DNA from: an uncultured Clostridia bacterium
GTDB taxonomy: Bacteria; Bacillota; Clostridia; Oscillospirales; Ruminococcaceae
Direction: 5' to 3'
Assembly (NCBI GenBank): GCA_947625455.1
Contig: CANQOJ010000049.1
Coordinates: 1-12,385, forward strand
Length of the DNA: 12,385 nucleotides
Part shown: positions 11,917 through 12,385 of the stretch, piece by piece
Layout of the letters: every line of letters begins with the position of its first letter
How positions within the stretch are numbered: position 1 is the first letter of the stretch
Notes under the pieces: generated by a model
The model's database searches: none
What the model was told of the DNA's origin: nothing
What the model saw: the letters and a program-made list of their open reading frames with translations, nothing else
Translations under genes and position numbers: made by a program

Positions 11917-12385
11917 ATATTCCTCATTTTATCCAAAACAAATTCCTTTATGCACTTTGTGACTCCCCCGCTGTTGTTGTCGGGAGCGACAAATCTGCAC
12001 ATCTTTTTCACTTCTTCACTGCCGTTTTCCATGCAGAAACTGTACTTTGCTGATGTCAGCATGTCCAAATCGTTGAAATAATCGCCGAATGCCATGGTTT
12101 CTTCGGGCGTTATCCCCAAACGCTCCTGCATTGATCTAAGCGCTTTTCCTTTACTCCCGCCGCCTGCCATAACGTCCATCCACTCTTTGCCCGAAGCCTG
12201 AACGTTTAATCTGCCGCCGAAAATGCCGTCAATAAGCGGTTTTCCGTGTTCAACTGCCCCCTGCTTATCAAGCACGGCGAGTTTATATATCTCGCCTTTT
12301 GCGTTTCTAAGGTCGTCTATGTACATATTGCGCTTATAGAACAGCGAAACGTCTCTTGCAAACCCCTTGTCGCTGTTGTCAAAAT
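11913..12385 (-). CDS. Cof-type HAD-IIB phosphatase, 3' part only
   Basis: The visible 156 residues are the C-terminal part of a HAD hydrolase; the frame is open to the right edge, so the N-terminus with the nucleophile DxD motif is missing. An internal ATG at 12326 is not the start, because reading continues upstream with DNSDKGFARDVSLFYKRN. Near the end are GSKGKALRSMQERLG, the phosphate-contacting lysine region, and GDYFNDLDML, the metal-binding motif IV of Cof-like enzymes, followed by MENGSEEVKK. Members dephosphorylate sugar phosphates, nucleotides or vitamin intermediates; the substrate cannot be told from this part. Its stop overlaps the start of the CNNM gene. Confidence 0.9.
   Translation of the reverse strand, partial: FDNSDKGFARDVSLFYKRNMYIDDLRNAKGEIYKLAVLDKQGAVEHGKPLIDGIFGGRLNVQASGKEWMDVMAGGGSKGKALRSMQERLGITPEETMAFGDYFNDLDMLTSAKYSFCMENGSEEVKKMCRFVAPDNNSGGVTKCIKEFVLDKMRNI

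Noticed and set aside
11003..11962. A 319-residue open frame on the plus strand
   Set aside because: It lies antisense to the well-supported CNNM/CBS gene, has no family motif and low-complexity Ser/Ile composition, as expected from a shadow frame.

Overview
The window looks like chromosomal DNA of a Gram-positive, gut-type Clostridia, most likely the Oscillospiraceae/Ruminococcaceae group. This is inferred from moderate GC, strong AAGGAGG ribosome-binding sites, a run of class B sortases, ThiI lacking a rhodanese domain beside a NifS-type cysteine desulfurase, and several Gly/Cys- or Asp-rich mini-proteins. No rRNA, tRNA, CRISPR array, transposase or phage gene is visible. The content is mostly core or house-keeping, with a surface-protein cluster on the left and a small-gene/repeat island in the middle.

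Left block, minus strand, about 7.7 kb down to 1. A dense gene string is read right to left: cysteine desulfurase, CrcB fluoride channel, ThiI tRNA 4-thiouridine synthase, PncC (CinA C-terminal type amidohydrolase), three tandem class B sortase paralogues, and a SpoIID/LytB-domain protein with a membrane anchor and a serine-repeat stalk. The first four genes touch or overlap (ATGA and TTGA junctions or a 12-nt gap). The desulfurase supplies persulfide sulfur to ThiI, as in the nifZ-thiI pair of Bacillus. The sortases are separated by 23-29 nt and share a cytoplasmic juxtamembrane motif and a C-terminal tail, which points to local duplication. The SpoIID-domain gene loses its reading frame near position 60-84; the family-like sequence continues in another frame off the left edge.

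Centre, 7.7-8.75 kb. There is a divergent AT-rich intergenic region with a probable promoter on each strand. On the plus strand the promoter is followed about 50 nt later by a strong intrinsic terminator. This outlines a roughly 70-nt RNA with an anti-Shine-Dalgarno segment, or an attenuated leader for the next gene, which encodes a 53-residue protein with ten cysteines. About 330 bp of nested repeats follows: three copies of a 43-bp sequence (two direct, one inverted) around several long hairpins, resembling a palindromic MITE-like element.

Plus-strand operon, 8.66-10.0 kb. It has a near-consensus promoter with an inverted repeat over its -35 box. The genes are a TerD-family stress protein, a 45-residue membrane protein with an acidic tail, and a YbaK-type Cys-tRNA(Pro) deacylase. 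It ends in a bidirectional terminator shared with the convergent block to the right.

Right block, minus strand, 12,385 down to 10,035. The 3' part of a Cof-type HAD phosphatase gene (running off the right edge), a CNNM/CBS/CorC-HlyC transporter-like protein and a small NfeD-like membrane protein are packed with a 4-nt overlap and a 1-nt gap, so they are probably co-transcribed.
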